Below, piece after piece: positions 1-8,922 of a stretch of 64,000 nucleotides of DNA (position 1 is its first letter; every line of letters starts with the position of its first letter). This DNA is from Halobacterium hubeiense (GTDB lineage Archaea > Halobacteriota > Halobacteria > Halobacteriales > Halobacteriaceae). The position numbers and the translations under genes were made by a program. Where the stretch lies: assembly GCF_001488575.1 (NCBI RefSeq), contig NZ_LN831302.1, forward strand, positions 1,798,001 through 1,862,000, read 5' to 3'. The notes beneath the pieces were generated by a model that searched no databases, was not told the DNA's origin, and saw only the letters and a program-made list of their open reading frames with translations.

Positions 1-291
1 CTCGTACTCGCCGTCCGCGGTCGTGACAGCGAAGCCGTCACCGTCCTGCTCAACGGCGGTGACTTCCTCGCCCTCGTGGAGGTCGGCACCGCGGGCCTTC
101 GCCTGCTTCTGGGCGATGTCGACGAACGTCATCCCGTCCATCGAGCGCACGCCCGGGTAGTTGAACAGGTGGGCCTTGTGCATCCACGTCTCGTCGGTGT
201 CGAAGACGACGGTGTCGAGGTCGTTCTTCGCGGCGAACTGTGCTGCGGACAGGCCGGCGGGACCGCCGCCGACGACTGCTACGTCTGCCAT
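1..291 (-). CDS. FAD/NAD(P)-dependent oxidoreductase, thioredoxin-reductase-like (partial)
   Basis: Only the first 97 codons are present; the gene runs off the left edge. The protein opens with a Rossmann dinucleotide-binding motif, GGGPAGLSAA at residues 8-17, followed by an acidic residue in VVFDTDE at the end of the second strand, as in small haloarchaeal thioredoxin-reductase-like flavoproteins. FAD binding is therefore well supported, but substrate and partner are not visible. A perfect dyad (TTACC-N4-GGTAA) lies 33 bases upstream of the start and recurs in front of the pirin and aldehyde dehydrogenase genes, so the three genes probably share a regulator. The start is ATG at 291. Confidence 0.8.
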   Translation of the reverse strand, partial: MADVAVVGGGPAGLSAAQFAAKNDLDTVVFDTDETWMHKAHLFNYPGVRSMDGMTFVDIAQKQAKARGADLHEGEEVTAVEQDGDGFAVTTADGEYE

Positions 292-323
292 GGGCGTGTA
301 TCCGTGCTCCCCGAGGAAGAAAC

Positions 324-337
324 TTACCATCAGGTAA
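324..337. promoter_or_regulatory. Candidate operator 1, TTACC-N4-GGTAA dyad
   Basis: A perfect inverted repeat, TTACCATCAGGTAA, lies in the promoter of the flavoprotein gene that starts at 291 on the minus strand. Near-identical dyads occur at 1157-1170 and 1268-1281. It overlaps a TTTTA promoter-like stretch, as a repressor site would. The regulator is not encoded in the visible sequence. Confidence 0.6.
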
Positions 338-396
338 AAGCCGGCAGTTCCTGCCGAGGCGGCGCGCCGAGGAGCCAGCGACGGCGGTGCGGCCGT

Positions 397-1143
397 TCAG
401 AGGACGAACGGGCCGCGCTGCTGAATCGGCTCGTCGTGTGGCCGGCCGGCGACCGCGACGACGCGGAGGTCGGCGTCGGTGCGGAGTTCGACCGCGGTCT
501 CGTCGGTGACCGGGAAGACGTCGCCCTCGCCGAACGCGTCTCCGGCAACGGTCCCCTCGCCGGCGACGCCGTAGACGAAGCCCGTCCAGTCCTCGGGGAC
601 CGTCCACTCGTACGCGTCCGACACGCGCACGTCCAGATACTCCATGGGCGTGTGCAGCGAGAGCGGCGAGTCGTCGCCGACGACGGTGGTCACCGTCGCG
701 CCGTCGTGTTCCTCGGTGGGCAGGTCGGCCTGCGTGGCGTCCACGTAGTCGGGGTCGACCTCCTTCTTCTCGCGCGGGAGGTTCACCCACAGCTGGAGGC
801 CGTTGCAGCCGCGGCCGCCCGCGGGGAACTCGGAGTGGCGGATGCCGCTGCCGGTCGTGATGCGCATCGCCTCGCCCTCCTCGGCGACGTTGCTGACGCC
901 CAGCGAGTCCTCGTGGTCCATCCCGCCGTCGATCATGTACGAGACGATTTCGAAGCCGCGGTGGGGGTGCATCGGGAACCCCTGGTCGGGGTCGATGTAG
1001 AACCGCTCGAAGAGGACGAACGGGTCGAGGTGCTCGGGGTGGTGGCTCGTCGGGAACGCGCGATTCGAGTTCACGCCCGTTCCGTGTCGCACTCGCTCGC
1101 CGGGGACGGGGCCGTCGGTCGTCGACGCGTCGTTGGCGGTCAT
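397..1143 (-). CDS. Pirin family protein
   Basis: The 248-residue protein is a two-domain cupin of the pirin family. The metal-binding signature HPHRGFE sits at residues 59-65 and a second ligand pair (HSE) follows about 40 residues later in the first cupin barrel; together these would hold one iron. Pirins are cytoplasmic, and some oxidise quercetin while others act as redox sensors; the sequence does not decide between these. The length is typical. The promoter is compact: the TATA-like GTTTTAC lies about 27 bases before the ATG at 1143, so the message is probably leaderless, and a TTACC-type dyad overlaps that box. The gene is read away from the aldehyde dehydrogenase gene. Confidence 0.88.
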   Translation of the reverse strand: MTANDASTTDGPVPGERVRHGTGVNSNRAFPTSHHPEHLDPFVLFERFYIDPDQGFPMHPHRGFEIVSYMIDGGMDHEDSLGVSNVAEEGEAMRITTGSGIRHSEFPAGGRGCNGLQLWVNLPREKKEVDPDYVDATQADLPTEEHDGATVTTVVGDDSPLSLHTPMEYLDVRVSDAYEWTVPEDWTGFVYGVAGEGTVAGDAFGEGDVFPVTDETAVELRTDADLRVVAVAGRPHDEPIQQRGPFVL

Positions 1144-1156
1144 GTCTCACCGTTGT

Positions 1157-1170
1157 TTACCAGACAGTAA
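1157..1170. promoter_or_regulatory. Candidate operator 2 in the pirin promoter
   Basis: TTACCAGACAGTAA is an imperfect copy of the dyad at 324-337. It overlaps the presumed TATA box of the pirin gene (minus strand, start 1143), the position expected for a repressor that blocks TBP or TFB. The basis is sequence similarity and position only. Confidence 0.55.
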
Positions 1171-1267
1171 AACACGTCGGATGGGAGCGGCGCTCTCCCA
1201 CTCCCGGAGTTGTTCGCTGGCTGTGAATCGGCGGATGTCACTCCATCCCGCCCGCTTTTACCTCGTT

Positions 1268-1281
1268 CTACCGTCTGGTAA
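1268..1281. promoter_or_regulatory. Candidate operator 3 in the aldehyde dehydrogenase promoter
   Basis: CTACCGTCTGGTAA lies between a TATA-like CTTTTACC (about 1255-1262) and the ATG at 1289, so it covers the expected transcription start of a leaderless gene. It matches the TTACC-N4-GGTAA pattern at 9 of 10 arm positions. Confidence 0.55.
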
Positions 1282-1288
1282 AACGCAG

Positions 1289-2779
1289 ATGACAACCGAC
1301 CTGTCCATCGACGCCGACTGGAGCGCGCAGTACATCGACGGCGAGTGGGTACCCGCCGAGAGCGGGGAGACCATCGCCGTCGAGGACCCCTCGACGCGCG
1401 AGGTCGTCGCCGACGTCCCCGCCGCGACCGAGAGCGACGTCGACGCCGCCTACGAGGCGGCCGCCGAAGCCCAGGAGGAGTGGGCGGAGGCCCCGCCCGC
1501 GCAGCGCTCGGCGGTAATCCAGCAGTTCCTGCAGGCCCTGCAGGAGCACTCCGAGGACGTCACCAGCCTGCTGGCCCACGAGGTCGGCGGCTCCCAGATC
1601 ATGGGCGAGACGTCCATCCAAATCGCCTCCGACCACGCCGGCGAGGCCGCCACGCTCCCCCGACGCATGAAGGGCGAGCACGCCGACTCGAACATCCCCG
1701 GCAAGGAGAACATCGTCGAGCGCGGGCCGAAGGGTGTTGTCACGGTCATCTCGCCGTGGAACTTCCCTCTGAACCTGAGCGCGCGAGCGGTCCTGCCCGC
1801 CATCGCCGCCGGGAACAGCGTCGTCCTCAAGCCCTCCACGAACTCCCCCATCACGGGCGGCCTGCTGTTCGCGAAGCTCTTCGAGCAGACCGACCTCCCC
1901 GAGGGCGTCGTGAACGTCGTCACCGGCCGCGGCTCCGACATCGGTGACCGCGTCGCCAGCCACCCCGAGAGCGACGTCGTCTCCTTCACCGGCTCCACGG
2001 AGGTCGGCCAGCACGTCGCCGGCCTCGCCGGCGAGAACCTCGCCGTCCCGGCGATGGAGCTCGGCGGCAACAACGCGTTCGTCGTCGCCAGCGACGCCGA
2101 CGTGGACCGCGCCGTCGACGCCGCGACATTCGGTTCGTTCGTCCACCAGGGGCAGGTCTGCATCTCCATCAACCGCCACATCGTCCACGAGGACGTCTAC
2201 GACGAGTACGTCCGGAAGCTCACCGAGCGCGCCGAGGAGCTGGCCGTCGGGAGCGCCCACGAGGGCGACACCGTGGTCGGCCCCATCATCGACGAGTCCC
2301 AGCGCGACGAGATGCTCGAATACGTCGAGCAGACCGTTGACGCCGGCGCGACGCTGGAGACCGGCGGTGAGACCGCCGACGTGGAGGGCGTCGAGGACTC
2401 GCTGGTCGTCAAGCCCACCGTGCTCTCCGGCGTGACCAACGACATGGCAGCCGCGTGCAACGAGCACTTCGGCCCCATCGCGCCCGTCATCCCGTTCAGC
2501 GACGTGGACGAAGCCGTCGAAATCGCCAACGACACGAAGTACGGCCTCTCCGGCGCCGTCCACGCGGGCGACCTCTCGGTCGCGAAGGACATCGCCGGCC
2601 GCATGGAGACCGGCAACGTCCACATCAACGACCAGCCCATCAACGACGAGGCCCACGTGCCGTTCAGCGGCATCGGCGCGTCCGGCGTCGGCGAGTACAA
2701 CAGCGACGCGTTCCTCCGCGAAATCACGGAGACGAAGTGGATTTCCATCCAGCACGAGCCCCGCGACTACCCGCTGTAA
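1289..2779 (+). CDS. NAD(P)-dependent aldehyde dehydrogenase
   Basis: The 496-residue protein belongs to the aldehyde dehydrogenase superfamily, which oxidises aldehydes to carboxylic acids in the cytoplasm. The general base is Glu257 in MELGGNN and the nucleophile is Cys291 in QGQVCIS. The cofactor-binding PWNFP motif is also present. The length is normal. I chose the ATG at 1289, right after the candidate operator, because the family domain starts there and the TATA box fits a leaderless message; a longer upstream frame has no support. The substrate cannot be deduced. The shared dyad with the flavoprotein and pirin genes suggests a common response to redox or aldehyde stress. Confidence 0.9.
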   Translation: MTTDLSIDADWSAQYIDGEWVPAESGETIAVEDPSTREVVADVPAATESDVDAAYEAAAEAQEEWAEAPPAQRSAVIQQFLQALQEHSEDVTSLLAHEVGGSQIMGETSIQIASDHAGEAATLPRRMKGEHADSNIPGKENIVERGPKGVVTVISPWNFPLNLSARAVLPAIAAGNSVVLKPSTNSPITGGLLFAKLFEQTDLPEGVVNVVTGRGSDIGDRVASHPESDVVSFTGSTEVGQHVAGLAGENLAVPAMELGGNNAFVVASDADVDRAVDAATFGSFVHQGQVCISINRHIVHEDVYDEYVRKLTERAEELAVGSAHEGDTVVGPIIDESQRDEMLEYVEQTVDAGATLETGGETADVEGVEDSLVVKPTVLSGVTNDMAAACNEHFGPIAPVIPFSDVDEAVEIANDTKYGLSGAVHAGDLSVAKDIAGRMETGNVHINDQPINDEAHVPFSGIGASGVGEYNSDAFLREITETKWISIQHEPRDYPL

Positions 2780-2812
2780 GCGGCCAGCCCGGAGTCGCCG
2801 GGTCTCATCGAA

Positions 2813-4246
2813 TCACTCCCACCAGCGGCCGTCGCGGTCGTCGTTCTGCCCGTCGAGCGGCTCGGGGAACTCCCCGTCCTGCGCGCCGAACGCGTACGCC
2901 AGCCAGTAACCGACGTGCCACGCGACGCTGTCCTCGTCGGCGTTCGCGGTCGTAATCTCGGCCTCGGTGTAGTATTCGAGCGCGTCGTCGGCGTCCGTGC
3001 TGTACCCGCGGACGCTCCCGCAGGACCCGCCGCCGTAGCCGTCGCCGCACGCGGACCCGTCGTCGGAGACCGTAATCACGATGTCCGCCGCCGACGCGTT
3101 CTGCGTGCGCGCGAACGACGGCGTCTCGGCCGCGAAGAACCCCTCCGCGCCGGACTCGAAGTACCCCAGCGCGGCGTCGACCTGTTCCTGCTCGAACTCC
3201 GTCGGCTCGCCCTCGACGGCCACGGAGACGTTCGTCGTCCGCCACGGGTACGCGACCGTCCGCGCGTCCGGAATCGGGAGCCGCGTCGCGTCCGACGTCG
3301 CGTTCATCAACGGCATCGGCGCCTGCCCGTGGAGGCGGCCGTGCAGGTGGCCGAACTCGTGTTTCAGCGTCTCCAGCGTGCTCTCGTCGGTGTACCCCGT
3401 CTCGATTTCGATGGTCTCCTGCTCGTAGGTCCGGTCGTGGACGCCGAAGACGGGCGCGCAGCCGAGAATCGAGGTTCCGGACTCGACGCCGCACGAGGTG
3501 ACGTTCGGCTCGAACCGGACGACGACGTCGGGGTTCGACGCGTTCGGCGCGACGCGGAAGTCCGCGGTGTAGTTCTTCGTCACGCCGTCTCGCTCCCAGT
3601 AGGCGACGGCCTGCTCGACGAGCGGCGTCACGTTCCGCGAAGCCGCCGTCTGGTCGACGCTGACGACGACGGGGCCGGGTTCGGGCCACGGGTCGCGGTT
3701 CGCGGGGTTGGACAACTCGGGGAAGTCCGCCGGCTCGTCGCCGTCCGAGACCGAGAGCAGTCTCGCGAACGCGCGCGTCGCTATGCGCTCGGTCGCGTTC
3801 GCCGTGTACCCACCGGCCAGTTCGACCGTCGACGTCCCCTGTTCCGTCTCGCCACTATCGTACGTGTCCGTACACGAGTAGAACGTCCCCGTGCTCGTCT
3901 CCCCGCCACAGACTTGGAGTCGCGAGGTGTACTCGACGACGACGTCGGGATTCGACGCGTTCCGCTCGAACGAGAGTTCGACGTCGTACGCGCTGGCTGC
4001 GGCGTGGTCGTTCCAGTACGCCGTCGCGCGCCGGACCGCGGCGACGTACCCCGGGTCAGTGTACGCCCCGGTCTGGACGGCGACGGTTAGCTGCTCGGAC
4101 TGCCACGGATTCGCGGGGCCGGTCGTCGTCTCGACGGTCGTCGCGTCACTCGTCTCCGCTGCGTCCGTCGTCGCGCCCGGATTCGCCTGTCCGCCACACC
4201 CCGCGACGAGTAGCAGGGCCGCGACGACGAGGACACGCGCTCGCAT
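2813..4246 (-). CDS. Secreted lipoprotein with three metzincin-like domains, the middle one with a zinc-protease motif
   Basis: The 477-residue protein begins with a short signal peptide and the lipobox LVAGC, so it is probably a lipid-anchored surface protein. The body consists of three similar units of roughly 130-150 residues (about 30-180, 180-335 and 335-477). Each has a strand such as NPDVVV or ADIVITV followed by a pair of cysteines, and each opens with a similar PW motif. Only the middle unit carries HEFGHLHGRLH (residues 296-306), the HExxHxxGxxH zinc motif of metzincins, followed by PLMN as a possible Met-turn. The equivalent helices in units 1 and 3 lack the histidines. I start at the ATG at 4246 because the signal peptide begins there; another ATG lies nine codons upstream. 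Confidence 0.72.
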   Translation of the reverse strand: MRARVLVVAALLLVAGCGGQANPGATTDAAETSDATTVETTTGPANPWQSEQLTVAVQTGAYTDPGYVAAVRRATAYWNDHAAASAYDVELSFERNASNPDVVVEYTSRLQVCGGETSTGTFYSCTDTYDSGETEQGTSTVELAGGYTANATERIATRAFARLLSVSDGDEPADFPELSNPANRDPWPEPGPVVVSVDQTAASRNVTPLVEQAVAYWERDGVTKNYTADFRVAPNASNPDVVVRFEPNVTSCGVESGTSILGCAPVFGVHDRTYEQETIEIETGYTDESTLETLKHEFGHLHGRLHGQAPMPLMNATSDATRLPIPDARTVAYPWRTTNVSVAVEGEPTEFEQEQVDAALGYFESGAEGFFAAETPSFARTQNASAADIVITVSDDGSACGDGYGGGSCGSVRGYSTDADDALEYYTEAEITTANADEDSVAWHVGYWLAYAFGAQDGEFPEPLDGQNDDRDGRWWE

Positions 4247-4294
4247 ACGGCACGCGTTCGCGCCCGGAAGCAAAGTCTCTCCGGTAACTCGCCC

Positions 4295-5662
4295 TCACGC
4301 GACGACCGCTGCTTCCAGCAGTTCCAGCGGGTGCCGGACGTCGTAGCCGGTGCCGTGCTCCATCTGCATCGCGCACGTCGGGCACTCGGTCATCCCGGTC
4401 TCGCCCTCGGCGGCCTCCATGTGGTCGAACATCTCGTCGCCGATTTTCATGGAGGTCTCGTACTTCTCGGCCTTCCAGCCGTACGTCCCGGAGATGCCCG
4501 AGCAGGAGTCCCCCACGTCTTCGACGCCGACGCCGTCGAGGTCGCCGAACAGTTCGACGGCCTGCCGGTCCAGCCCCTGATTGCGGGCGTGGCAGGGCGC
4601 GTGGTACGCGAACTCCGCGGCGAGGTCGTCGCCGACGTCGGCGTCCGCGAGCTCGCCTTCGAGGTCCTCGTGGATGCGGAGGTACTCCACGGACTCGAAC
4701 GTGTTCGCGGCGACGTCCTCGATGCCGTCGATGTCGAACAGTTCGGGGTACTCCTGGCGAATCGCCATCGAGCACGACGTGCAGGAGGCGATAGCGTCGT
4801 AGCCCTCCTCCACGAGGTCCGCGAACGACGAGACGTTCACTTCGGCGTCGCGGCGCGCGTCGTCGAGCATCCCGTTGGCGAACATCGGCGTGCCCGAACA
4901 GCCCTGCTCCGGGACGACGATTTCGTAGCCGAAGTGCTCGTAGACGCGCACCAGCGCCTTCGCCACCTCCGGGGTGTTGTACTCGGCGTAGCAGCCGTGG
5001 AAGTACGCGACCTTCTTGTCGGCGTCCCGGGGTTCGCCGCGGCGCTCGCGGGCCTCGCGGGCGCGCTCCTTCGAGCCGGCGGCGCCGCCCTGTGCGGCCC
5101 ACCACTCGGTGAACGTCTCCGTGGCGAAGTCGGGGAACTCGCGCTCCCCGGTGACGCCCAGCAGTTTCTCGCCGAGCCAGCGCGCCGGCCCGAAGTTCGC
5201 GGCGGCGTTCGCGAGCCGCGGCACCTTGCTCGCCAGCCACGCGGACTTCCGGTAGTTCGCGAGCAGGCGGTTGCGGACGTACTCCACCGAGAGCTTGTCC
5301 ATTTCCTCGCTGACGTACTCGCCGCGCGCGGTGTTGTGCATCTGGGAGAGCCCCACGCCCGACGGACACGCGTTGTCACAGCGCATGCAGTTCGAGCAGT
5401 CCATCACCGAGTCGTCGACGCTGTGGTCGTCGTCGCGGCGCTTGAGCCGCCACTGCTCGGGCCCCTGGAACTTCGGCCCGGGGAAGTCGTCGTCGACCTC
5501 CGCGACCGGGCAGTTGGTGTCGCACGTCGAGCACTTGTAACAGGAGTCCGCGCCCGGGCGTAGGTCGAAGTCGTCGCTGTCGTCGAAGACGTCCACGGGC
5601 TCGAAGTCCTCGCCGGCGTTCGGTGCCACTGGGTCGAAGTCGGTGGATTGGCTGTCGCTCAT
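4295..5662 (-). CDS. glpC: Anaerobic-type glycerol-3-phosphate dehydrogenase subunit C
   Basis: The 455-residue protein is the iron-sulfur, membrane-linking subunit of the GlpABC glycerol-3-phosphate dehydrogenase, passing electrons from the flavin subunits to the quinone pool. Two 4Fe-4S clusters are held by Cys41/44/47/51 and Cys89/92/95/99. The C-terminal half carries two CCG-type cysteine-rich regions, with HGCYAEYN and SCTSC in the first and APCHARN and ECPTC in the second. The ATG overlaps the glpB stop by four bases (ATGA), so translation is probably coupled. It is the last gene of the glpABC operon. Confidence 0.93.
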   Translation of the reverse strand: MSDSQSTDFDPVAPNAGEDFEPVDVFDDSDDFDLRPGADSCYKCSTCDTNCPVAEVDDDFPGPKFQGPEQWRLKRRDDDHSVDDSVMDCSNCMRCDNACPSGVGLSQMHNTARGEYVSEEMDKLSVEYVRNRLLANYRKSAWLASKVPRLANAAANFGPARWLGEKLLGVTGEREFPDFATETFTEWWAAQGGAAGSKERAREARERRGEPRDADKKVAYFHGCYAEYNTPEVAKALVRVYEHFGYEIVVPEQGCSGTPMFANGMLDDARRDAEVNVSSFADLVEEGYDAIASCTSCSMAIRQEYPELFDIDGIEDVAANTFESVEYLRIHEDLEGELADADVGDDLAAEFAYHAPCHARNQGLDRQAVELFGDLDGVGVEDVGDSCSGISGTYGWKAEKYETSMKIGDEMFDHMEAAEGETGMTECPTCAMQMEHGTGYDVRHPLELLEAAVVA

Positions 5663-6933
5663 CGTGTCTCCTCCGCTGCCGCGCGGCCGGCCGCGTACCC
5701 GGTCGCAATCGAGACCCCCGAGCCGGACTTCTCGGCGGCGAAGTCGTAGCCGCCGAGCACGCTCCCGGCGGCCCGCAGGTTCTCGAACTCGGTGCTGCCG
5801 TCCGCTGCCTCGGGTCGCAGTTCGTCGTCTGTCGCGACGCCGAACCGCGCGAACTGGTGGTCGCCGAACGCGTCGTCGGCGAACCAGTCATAGCGGTCGT
5901 CGGCGTGCGCGACGTGGCAGTCGAAAATCGGTTCGTAGACGCCTTCGCGGTCGGACTCCACGCCCTTCCCGACGAGCCCGCCGGTCGCGAGCACGTACTG
6001 GTCGGCGGCGTTCGGGATGCACGCGCTGTTCTTCTCGACGTACACCCGCTCGATGCGGTCGCCGCCGTCGTAGTCCACGACCGGGTTCCCGGTCTCGATG
6101 CTGACGCCCGCGTCGTCGAGCGCGTCGAACAGCGCGTCCTCCAGCCGCAACCCCGGCAGCGAGGGTGGCCCCATCGGCACCTCGAAGACGGCCACGCCGA
6201 GTTCGTCGGCCAGCGACTCGCGGACGCCCGCCGCGTCGTCGTCGCCGAGAATCGCCGGGAAGCCCACGCGCTCCTCGCCGTCGAGTTCGGCCGCCACGCG
6301 CTCCGCGAGCGCGGCTCGGACTGACTTGTCGCGACCGTCCACGGGCACCGCGCTGTTCGCGTCGAGGAGCTTCGCGTACCGCGTGACCTTCGCGTCCGCG
6401 CGCAGGTCGCCCGGGAACTGAATCGTCGCGCCGCGCACGTCGAAGGGGACGCCGGCGGCGTCGAGGTGCGCGGCGGCCTGCGGCGCGTCGAAGTCCGGCA
6501 TCGCCGCGAAGCCCACGAGGAGCGCGTCGCGATCGTCGCTGGCGACGCCGGCGCTCGCGCTGTCGGGATAGCGCGCGGTCGGCTTGACGGTGCCGCCGTG
6601 GGTCGGCACGAGCGCGTTCGCGTCCGTGTGGTCGCCGCGGTAGCGGGGCGCAGCGTCGTCGAACAGCGCCAGCGCCTCGCGGACCGTCTCCACGCCGACG
6701 GTCCGGTAGGGGTGTGACTCCGGCAGGTCGGGAATCGCGTCGAAGGGGTCGGCGAGCGGGCCGTCCCCGTCGGGCGTGTAGCCGAGCACGTCCACGAGTC
6801 CCGAGGCGTGCCGGAGCGTGCTCTGCTTGTAAGAGACCAATCGGGTGTCCGCGCCCGCCCGCGCCGCGGCGAGCGCACTCGTCAGCCCCGCGAGCCCGCC
6901 GCCGACGACGAGGACGTCCGACTCAATCGCCAC
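5659..6933 (-). CDS. glpB: Anaerobic-type glycerol-3-phosphate dehydrogenase subunit B
   Basis: The 424-residue flavoprotein has an N-terminal FAD motif, [10 protein letters not shown], near residue 11. In known GlpABC enzymes subunit B works with GlpA in the catalytic dimer that oxidises sn-glycerol 3-phosphate to dihydroxyacetone phosphate. The start codon is GTG at 6933, inside the 3' end of glpA (11-base overlap), and the stop overlaps the glpC start. The order A-B-C with overlapping ends is the standard operon. Length and motifs are normal. Confidence 0.92.
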   Translation of the reverse strand: MAIESDVLVVGGGLAGLTSALAAARAGADTRLVSYKQSTLRHASGLVDVLGYTPDGDGPLADPFDAIPDLPESHPYRTVGVETVREALALFDDAAPRYRGDHTDANALVPTHGGTVKPTARYPDSASAGVASDDRDALLVGFAAMPDFDAPQAAAHLDAAGVPFDVRGATIQFPGDLRADAKVTRYAKLLDANSAVPVDGRDKSVRAALAERVAAELDGEERVGFPAILGDDDAAGVRESLADELGVAVFEVPMGPPSLPGLRLEDALFDALDDAGVSIETGNPVVDYDGGDRIERVYVEKNSACIPNAADQYVLATGGLVGKGVESDREGVYEPIFDCHVAHADDRYDWFADDAFGDHQFARFGVATDDELRPEAADGSTEFENLRAAGSVLGGYDFAAEKSGSGVSIATGYAAGRAAAEETR

Positions 6934-8626
6934 GGTTCCCTCCGTCCGTTCGGGCCGCGTCGGGACCGCCGTCGAAGGCGGCGAAGTCCACGCCGTCGCC
7001 GTCGGCGGGGTCGCTGTCGCGGTTCTGCGTGGTCGCGTGCAGCGCGTAGTTCAGCATCGCCTGCGAGAGCTGTTCGCCCCAGAGCGCGTGGCGCTGGCCC
7101 TTCCAGCGCTCCTGCAGGAGGTCGTCCCACGCGCGCCGCGTGGTCTCCTCGTCGTACTCCCCGTGGAGTTCGCTGGCCATCCGGTGCGCGCAGAAGCCGC
7201 CCTGACAGTTCCCCATCGAGGCCCGCGTGCGGATGCGGACGGCGTTGAGGTCGGAGCCGGACTGCTCGATGGCGTCCTGCAGCTCCGCGCGCGTGACGCC
7301 CTCGCACTCGCAGACCACGGGGTTCGGCGCGTCGGTGTCGAGCACGTCGTCGGCGCGCGACCCGAGGCGTTCGACGCTGCGCCGGCCGATTGGCGAGCGC
7401 AGGCCGAACTCGTCCATGTAGTCGCGGAGCACGGAGAACTCCTCGCTCCCCGGGAGGGGGGCGTCGGCGGTCCGGCACTCCGCGTCGACGCCGAAGTGCT
7501 CGCAGACGTGGTCGGCGACCGACTCGGCCATCATCCGGTAGGTCGTGAGCTTCCCGCCGACGACCGTCGTCATGCCGGGGAGGGCGTCGCGGTCGGCGTG
7601 GTCCAGCAGGAAGAAGTCCCGCGTGATGTCCGTCGGGTCGTCGCTGCCGACGTCCGGCGGCTCGTACAGCGGGCGGACGCCCCAGAACGACCGCACCGTC
7701 CGCGCCTCCGCGAGCATCGGCACCAGCTCCGAGAGCGTGTCTATCAGCTCGTCGACCTCCCACTGCTCCTCGGGGTAGTCCTCGGGATCGTCGACTTCCA
7801 CGTCGGTCGTCCCGAGGATGGCCGTCGTCTCGTGGGGGACGACGATGTCGGCGTCGCCCTTCGGCCGACAGCGGTTGACCACGGTGTCCACCTGTCGGAC
7901 GTTCATCACGGTCATCACCCCCTTCGAGGGACGGACCGCCACGTCCACGCCCGCCATGTCGCCGATGCGGCCCGCCCACGCGCCCGTCGCGTTCACCACG
8001 TGGTCCGCGCGAATCTCCTCGGTGCCGCCCTCGGTCCCGTGGACGTGCTTGCCGGGGCCGGAGTCGTGTTCGACTTCGAGGCCGACGACCTCGCCGCCCT
8101 CCACGAGCAGGTCCGTGACCGTGGAGTGCGTCTCGACGCGCGCGCCGTGTTCCTGCGCGCTGGCGGCGTTCGCCACGACCAGCCGGAACGGGTCCACGGC
8201 GGCGTCCGGCACGGCGATTGCCTTCTCGACGTCCCGGGCGAGGTGGGGTTCCATCTCGCGGGCTTCCTCCCCGGAGACGACCTCCGCGGGGATGCCGCAG
8301 TCCTCACAGCCCTGAAGTTTCTCCTGGAAGTACTCCTCGGAGTCCTCGGGGCGCTTGACGAAGAGGCCGCCGGTCTCCTCGACGCAGTGGCTCGCGATGT
8401 CCCGGAGCACGCGGTTCTCCGCGATGCACTCGCGGGCGCTCGCCTGGTCGGCGACGGCGTACCGGCCGCCGCTGTGGAGCAGCCCGTGCATCCGGCCGGT
8501 GGTGCCGTGCGTGAGGTTGCCCTGTTCGACGAGCGTCACGTCGAACCCGCGCATCGCGAGGTCGCGGGCGATGCCGGTGCCCGTCGAACCGCCGCCGACG
8601 ACGGCGATGTGTGGTACCGATGCCAT
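6923..8626 (-). CDS. glpA: Anaerobic-type glycerol-3-phosphate dehydrogenase subunit A
   Basis: The 567-residue protein is the main FAD-binding catalytic subunit. It has an N-terminal dinucleotide motif ([10 protein letters not shown]), a DAO-type oxidase domain, and a C-terminal region with a BFD-like cysteine set (CECEGVTR, then MGNCQGGFC) that probably holds a 2Fe-2S cluster. I chose ATG at 8626, because the Rossmann strand starts right after it and an AT-rich TATA stretch (8652-8662) lies about 26-36 bases upstream, consistent with a leaderless message. It is divergent from glpK, sharing a 296-base promoter region. Haloarchaea commonly use this route to consume glycerol released by Dunaliella. 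Confidence 0.94.
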   Translation of the reverse strand: MASVPHIAVVGGGSTGTGIARDLAMRGFDVTLVEQGNLTHGTTGRMHGLLHSGGRYAVADQASARECIAENRVLRDIASHCVEETGGLFVKRPEDSEEYFQEKLQGCEDCGIPAEVVSGEEAREMEPHLARDVEKAIAVPDAAVDPFRLVVANAASAQEHGARVETHSTVTDLLVEGGEVVGLEVEHDSGPGKHVHGTEGGTEEIRADHVVNATGAWAGRIGDMAGVDVAVRPSKGVMTVMNVRQVDTVVNRCRPKGDADIVVPHETTAILGTTDVEVDDPEDYPEEQWEVDELIDTLSELVPMLAEARTVRSFWGVRPLYEPPDVGSDDPTDITRDFFLLDHADRDALPGMTTVVGGKLTTYRMMAESVADHVCEHFGVDAECRTADAPLPGSEEFSVLRDYMDEFGLRSPIGRRSVERLGSRADDVLDTDAPNPVVCECEGVTRAELQDAIEQSGSDLNAVRIRTRASMGNCQGGFCAHRMASELHGEYDEETTRRAWDDLLQERWKGQRHALWGEQLSQAMLNYALHATTQNRDSDPADGDGVDFAAFDGGPDAARTDGGNRGD

Positions 8627-8922
8627 CTGTGTTCGGGTTCGACACCCACGCACTTTATTTTATCGTAGAATCCGATCCCACAGTAAATTTGAGTGCGTTC
8701 GGCCCGCGAACCGGGGGCGTAGCGCGTTCGACGCGGTAGAATCCCTCGGGCACTACCCCACACAGAACCCCCATCCGGCCGTCGTGACGGTGTCGCGGCA
8801 GAGAGACGGCTCTTTACCGCCGATTCCTTACCCACAGTAACATTTATTATAGTTCGTTCTTATTTACTGCCAGAGCGGCGAAGTCGGTAAACTAATCGGC
8901 CGCCACACGGAGCACCCAACCC
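8627..8922. promoter_or_regulatory. Divergent glpA/glpK promoter region with repeated half-sites
   Basis: No gene is visible here. A 10-base word, CCCACAGTAA, occurs at 8677-8686, just upstream of the glpA TATA box, and again at 8831-8840 within TTACCCACAGTAA, upstream of the glpK AT-rich box (about 8842-8852). Further TTTAC (8863-8867) and GGTAAA (8886-8891) half-sites lie before glpK. The repeated words suggest one regulator acting on both operons, but this is inference. They resemble the TTACC dyads at 324, 1157 and 1268 only loosely. Confidence 0.5.

Noticed and set aside
1133-1288. An N-terminal extension of the aldehyde dehydrogenase
   Set aside because: It would run through the candidate operator and the promoter and has no family similarity.
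1268-2755. A 495-residue open frame antisense to the aldehyde dehydrogenase gene
   Set aside because: Long antisense frames are common in high-GC DNA; this translation is low-complexity and shows no motif, while the plus frame has a full catalytic domain.
4247-4273. A start nine codons upstream in the lipoprotein gene
   Set aside because: The signal peptide begins at the inner ATG at 4246, and the extra residues would disrupt it.
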